Assembly: GCF_000399665.1 (NCBI RefSeq)
Contig: NZ_KB976986.1
Location: 3,342,733-3,406,732 of the forward strand
DNA: 64,000 nt
Source of the DNA: Acinetobacter calcoaceticus ANC 3811
GTDB lineage: Bacteria > Pseudomonadota > Gammaproteobacteria > Pseudomonadales > Moraxellaceae
Direction of reading: 5' to 3'
The position numbers and the translations under genes are program-made. The notes beneath the pieces were generated by a model. It was given only the letters and a program-made list of their open reading frames with translations, was not told the origin of the DNA and ran no database searches. The first letter of the stretch is position 1. Each line of letters starts with the position of its first letter. Of the stretch, positions 61,117-64,000 are shown piece by piece.

Positions 61117-61680
61117 ATGAAAAAACAACGTTTAATGATGGGCTTATTAGCTGCTATTAGCATGAGTTCAGCATTTGCATCGACCTCAAGTGAATATAAT
61201 ATTGCCAAAGGTTTGAGCCCCGTTGAAAAAGACCAGTCAATTTCTGTATTGCAACCTTTTCAAGGGAATTTCAGAATACTAGGTTCAAAAATATATCACA
61301 GTGATGAGCAAGCTAAGTTTTCACCTATTGACTATGCGGTAAGTTGGGGACTGTTTGCACAGCCTGAAATTGCACGCCATATTTCAGTAAAACAGTATGA
61401 CCGTTATTTAAACTGGAAAATTCCTAAATTACCTGTTCCAGCAGAGCAAGCCATGCAGATGGTGTCTAACATGCACATCATTCCTGCAAACCCTGAAATT
61501 GCTCAGCAGATTAAACAGGTTAAACGTGGTGATCTGGTCTATTTAAAAGGTGATCTTGTTGAGATTAAAGACAAAGACTTAGTCTGGAAATCTTCACTTA
61601 CGCCAACTGATACAGGCGATGGTGCTTGTGAACTATTCCGTGTGCAATCTATTCATTGGGTTGAAAAGCAAAATATATAA
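61117..61680 (+). CDS. Secreted hypothetical protein
   Basis: A 187-residue protein with a signal peptide cleaved near residue 22 (SSAFA|STSSE). The mature part is an unrecognised alpha/beta fold with 'SPIDYAVSWGLFAQPEIARH' and 'VKRGDLVYLKGDLVEI', which resembles the last part of proteins that act on phage or cell surface substrates, but I cannot name it. Only one Cys occurs in the mature part. A terminator follows. The genes on both sides are core. Confidence 0.7.
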   Translation: MKKQRLMMGLLAAISMSSAFASTSSEYNIAKGLSPVEKDQSISVLQPFQGNFRILGSKIYHSDEQAKFSPIDYAVSWGLFAQPEIARHISVKQYDRYLNWKIPKLPVPAEQAMQMVSNMHIIPANPEIAQQIKQVKRGDLVYLKGDLVEIKDKDLVWKSSLTPTDTGDGACELFRVQSIHWVEKQNI

Positions 61681-61684
61681 TTTT

Positions 61685-61716
61685 AAAAAAGCCTTCATAA
61701 ATATGAAGGCTTTTTA
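61685..61716. terminator. Terminator between the secreted and lipoprotein genes
   Basis: The stem GCCTTCATA/TATGAAGGC with A6 before and T5 after is usable by both converging genes. Confidence 0.87.
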
Positions 61717-61732
61717 GTAAGCAATATCATTT

Positions 61733-62266
61733 TTATTTCTGTTGTGATGCTTTCCAATATTTTAATTGGTTTTGTGCTTGTAAATAGTCGGCAAGATCAT
61801 TGATCTGCTCATCTTTAGTCGCGTGCTTATCACTATAGTGTTTTTCTTGATTTTCCCAATATTGATACAGTAGGCCTTGTACATAACGGCCTTGTTCAGT
61901 TTTTAAATCTAAATCTTTTAACATGGTAAGTGCAGAGCGCACATTATCAAGCGTACGTTGTTGCTCAAACTCTGTGGTTAGTGTTCCTGCTTCATGCATT
62001 TTTGCTAATTCAATTTCCATCTCATCGCTCATTTCTGTAAAGCGTCGGTCATAGTCCTCTAAGAGCGCAATATCGTGTGCATCATCAGCAGTCGCTGGAA
62101 AAGTCTTAACAGGTCTTTCATTCAGTTTTTCTAAAACCTGATCGGTAGATGATGTCGCTGAGTTTTGCTCAGTCTTTGCAGGCTCATCCGCTTTTTTACA
62201 AGCAGTAAGTAATAGGCTAGAGCAAAGCAAAGACATTAATATGACCTGAGGTGTTTTCTTCTTCAT
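61733..62266 (-). CDS. Hypothetical lipoprotein
   Basis: A 177-residue protein from ATG 62266 (MKKKTPQVILMSLLCSSLLLTACKKADEPAK); the longer reading from 62275 begins at TTG. The lipobox is LTAC. The mature part is mainly helical and charged, with a long acidic stretch ('ALLEDYDRRFTEMSDEMEIELAKMHEAG') and 'LLYQYWENQEKHYSDKHATKDE'. It lies 17 codons or less beyond the methyltransferase stop on the same strand (26 nt) and may share its transcript. No family recognised. Confidence 0.75.
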   Translation of the reverse strand: MKKKTPQVILMSLLCSSLLLTACKKADEPAKTEQNSATSSTDQVLEKLNERPVKTFPATADDAHDIALLEDYDRRFTEMSDEMEIELAKMHEAGTLTTEFEQQRTLDNVRSALTMLKDLDLKTEQGRYVQGLLYQYWENQEKHYSDKHATKDEQINDLADYLQAQNQLKYWKASQQK

Positions 62267-62292
62267 AACTTTCAACCAAACCTATTCACTAA

Positions 62293-63081
62293 TTATTTAA
62301 CGGGTAACGTACTTTTCTGAAAGTGATATGCATATGTGACATATGGAAAATCAATCTGATCTTGAGGACCCAGTCCGGTAAAATCATAAACAATTTTTTC
62401 AAACTGTGCTTTGAGTTGTAGTTGATGTTTTTCGGTCATTGCGGCAATAAAACTTGTTGAGAGTAAACGTTTACTCACTACTTGTTCGACAGAGCCGCGT
62501 TGTGACTGTGTAAAAGTTTGTAGGCTATCAAACAGAAATAAATCTTGCTGTTCAAACACACGTTTCCACTTTTCACTATGGTAACGAGGCGTGTCTCCTT
62601 CTAGTGGAAGCAGAAAATCAGCTAAAGCTTTGACCCAATCTGTACGTTCATCGCGTTGATTCCAAACGAGCCCTAAATGCCCGTGTGGTTTTAATATCCG
62701 ATACATTTCTGTTAGGGTGTCTATGTTGTCAAACCAGTGGAAAGATTGCGCACAAATAATGGCATCAATTTTATGGTCCGCTACAGGAATTGAATGACTA
62801 AAAGCCTGTAATGTTTTGATATCCGGATAAACTTGTTGCAGCTGCTGTAACATCTCGCCAATTGGCTCAACTGCAATAACATCTGCATGTGTTTGTTTTA
62901 AGTAGGGTAAGAATTTGCCAGTACCTGCTCCAAGATCGATAACAGTAGAGTTTTCCTGTATTTGTAGGCAATTTTGCAGCCAACTTACTATTTCTGCGGG
63001 ATAATTAGGTCTAACTTGCTGATAAAGTTCAGCAGCTGAGCTGAAGCCTTTTTGAGCGGCAGGATGTAAGGATTGTGTCAT
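62293..63081 (-). CDS. SAM-dependent class I methyltransferase
   Basis: A 262-residue Rossmann methyltransferase. Motif I is 'TVIDLGAGTGKFLPYL' (about residues 43-58), motif II acid in 'VIAVEPIGEMLQQL', and 'IDAIICAQSFHWFDNIDTLTEMYRILKPHGHLGLVWN' the substrate-side block. It resembles the small-molecule methyltransferase group (UbiE/Tam-like). Substrate unknown. It is upstream of the lipoprotein gene and divergent from the terminal hydrolase-like gene. Confidence 0.87.
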   Translation of the reverse strand: MTQSLHPAAQKGFSSAAELYQQVRPNYPAEIVSWLQNCLQIQENSTVIDLGAGTGKFLPYLKQTHADVIAVEPIGEMLQQLQQVYPDIKTLQAFSHSIPVADHKIDAIICAQSFHWFDNIDTLTEMYRILKPHGHLGLVWNQRDERTDWVKALADFLLPLEGDTPRYHSEKWKRVFEQQDLFLFDSLQTFTQSQRGSVEQVVSKRLLSTSFIAAMTEKHQLQLKAQFEKIVYDFTGLGPQDQIDFPYVTYAYHFQKSTLPVK

Positions 63082-63208
63082 ATTTTGCGCTTTTTAATCT
63101 GACTGGCATCTATAAAATAAGATACTCCGCAATCATAAATTGGCAAAACACCTATTTTGTTTCATTTTTGACGTTGTATGTGGGAGTAAATTTTCTTTCG
63201 GTGTGAGC

Positions 63209-64000
63209 ATGGATAAGCAAATTATTTTTGAAGACGAACACATTAGAGCCATTTTTTTACCAGGCGATTCTAATACATTGGTTCTCTCTTTTGGCGATTT
63301 GATTACCCGAGCGAGTGGCTTATCTATCAATGCTGAAAAGTCCCTAATTAAATACCAATACAATGTTATTGGAATAATGCCAAAACAAAAATCATGGTTT
63401 CCTCAAGCGAGCATGATTGAGCTGGCGAAAACAATTTCGCCTGTTCTTCAGGGTTTTAAAAATATTGTGGGTTATGGCGGTTCGATGGGCGGCTATGCAG
63501 CAATCAAATATTCTAATTTATTGAATATGAACCGTGTGATTGCATTTGTACCTCAATATTCAATTGATCCTGATCAAGTTGAAGATCGACGCTATGCTGA
63601 GTTTTTCGATGCTGTGTCAAATAAAGAGATGCAGATCCAGCCACAAGATGTGGACGCAGCACGTGAATACGTCATTGTTTATGACCCTTATTTTGCGACT
63701 GACCGCGAACATTACCTAAAAATAAAAGCGTTGTTGCCAAGCTTACATACGATTCATTTGCCATTTACTGGTCATGAAGCATTGTCTGTATTGGCAAGTT
63801 CAAGTTTATTGCATGATTTTATTGAACATGACTTTGATGAAATTTATTTTTATCAACAAGTTCGCAAGGTCAAAAAGCAAAGTAAATTTTATTTCCGTAA
63901 TGTACTTGCACATGTTATTTCGCATCATGACGACATGCTGTTAAAAATATTACGCCAAAATGATTTTCAGCTTGATGAGCGTTATTTTGATAACCCACTT
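63209..64000 (+). CDS. Alpha/beta-hydrolase-like protein, 3'-truncated by the window end
   Basis: 264 codons from ATG 63209 (MDKQIIFEDEHIRAIFLPGD) run open to the last base, so the C-terminus is missing. The nucleophile-elbow-like 'GYGGSMGGYAAIKYS' (about residues 92-106) and 'THEAL'-like 'FTGHEALSVLASS' (His after a strand) fit an alpha/beta hydrolase fold. There is no signal peptide. The ribosome binding site is weak. Function unknown. Confidence 0.75.
   Translation, partial: MDKQIIFEDEHIRAIFLPGDSNTLVLSFGDLITRASGLSINAEKSLIKYQYNVIGIMPKQKSWFPQASMIELAKTISPVLQGFKNIVGYGGSMGGYAAIKYSNLLNMNRVIAFVPQYSIDPDQVEDRRYAEFFDAVSNKEMQIQPQDVDAAREYVIVYDPYFATDREHYLKIKALLPSLHTIHLPFTGHEALSVLASSSLLHDFIEHDFDEIYFYQQVRKVKKQSKFYFRNVLAHVISHHDDMLLKILRQNDFQLDERYFDNPL

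Noticed and set aside
63133..63363. Minus-strand open frame
   Set aside because: Shadow of the real plus-strand gene that begins at 63209.

Overview
The window looks like chromosomal DNA of an Acinetobacter, most likely of the A. baumannii group. The base composition is AT-rich. The markers are an MdfA/CraA-type MFS efflux pump, the lipase-foldase-before-lipase gene order, a ComP/PilA-type pilin locus beside a PglL oligosaccharyltransferase, a fimU-pilV-pilW-pilX-pilY1-pilE cluster, and a SpoT whose synthetase motifs have decayed. Species is inferred from gene content only.

About 1-42.2 kb is mainly core genome. In order it holds: the end of a probable lemA with two TPM-domain genes; major pilin pilA behind a sigma-54 promoter, a TfpX/TfpZ-type accessory gene and pglL; bacterioferritin and its ferredoxin (Fur box); ridA, spoT, rpoZ, gmk; ispH; the minor pilin/PilY1 operon; rpsP-rimM-trmD-rplS; lipase foldase and lipase; truB; a TauE/SafE-type permease; a hemerythrin; two EamA exporters; serA divergent from a D-2-hydroxyglutarate-dehydrogenase-like flavoenzyme; a lone AbiH-type abortive infection gene; mdaB-ygiN flanked by two paralogous lipoproteins; craA; a FUSC membrane protein; sodC; and an AI-2E family permease.

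About 42.21-60.04 kb is a mobile island that appears to have inserted in the P-loop codons of a chromosomal parA-like gene. The old parA body is left as a remnant at the left end. At the right end the island supplies a diverged replacement body that is in frame with the original start codons. The left end carries a four-gene recombination module (active-looking tyrosine recombinase, degenerate recombinase, second active-looking recombinase, small coiled-coil protein), similar in layout to Tn554 tnpABC and gamma-mobile-trio elements. The cargo is very AT-rich: an HNH-type protein, a small zinc-ribbon protein, a coiled-coil protein, an XRE regulator with a clear operator palindrome, a PPP-type phosphatase, two membrane proteins, a type II CBASS (patatin effector CapV, Cap2, DncV-like cyclase, Cap3), and directly upstream of it an overlapping mCpol/2TM-beta-barrel pair that matches the Panoptes (OptS/OptE) anti-phage system. 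I infer a layered defence: CBASS makes an activating cyclic nucleotide on infection, while Panoptes makes an inhibitory one and fires if a phage sponge removes cyclic nucleotides.

About 60.1-64 kb returns to core genome: a Holliday-junction-resolvase-like membrane protein, a secreted protein, a lipoprotein, a SAM methyltransferase and a truncated alpha/beta-hydrolase-like gene running off the end. I saw no tRNA or rRNA gene, insertion sequence or CRISPR array.
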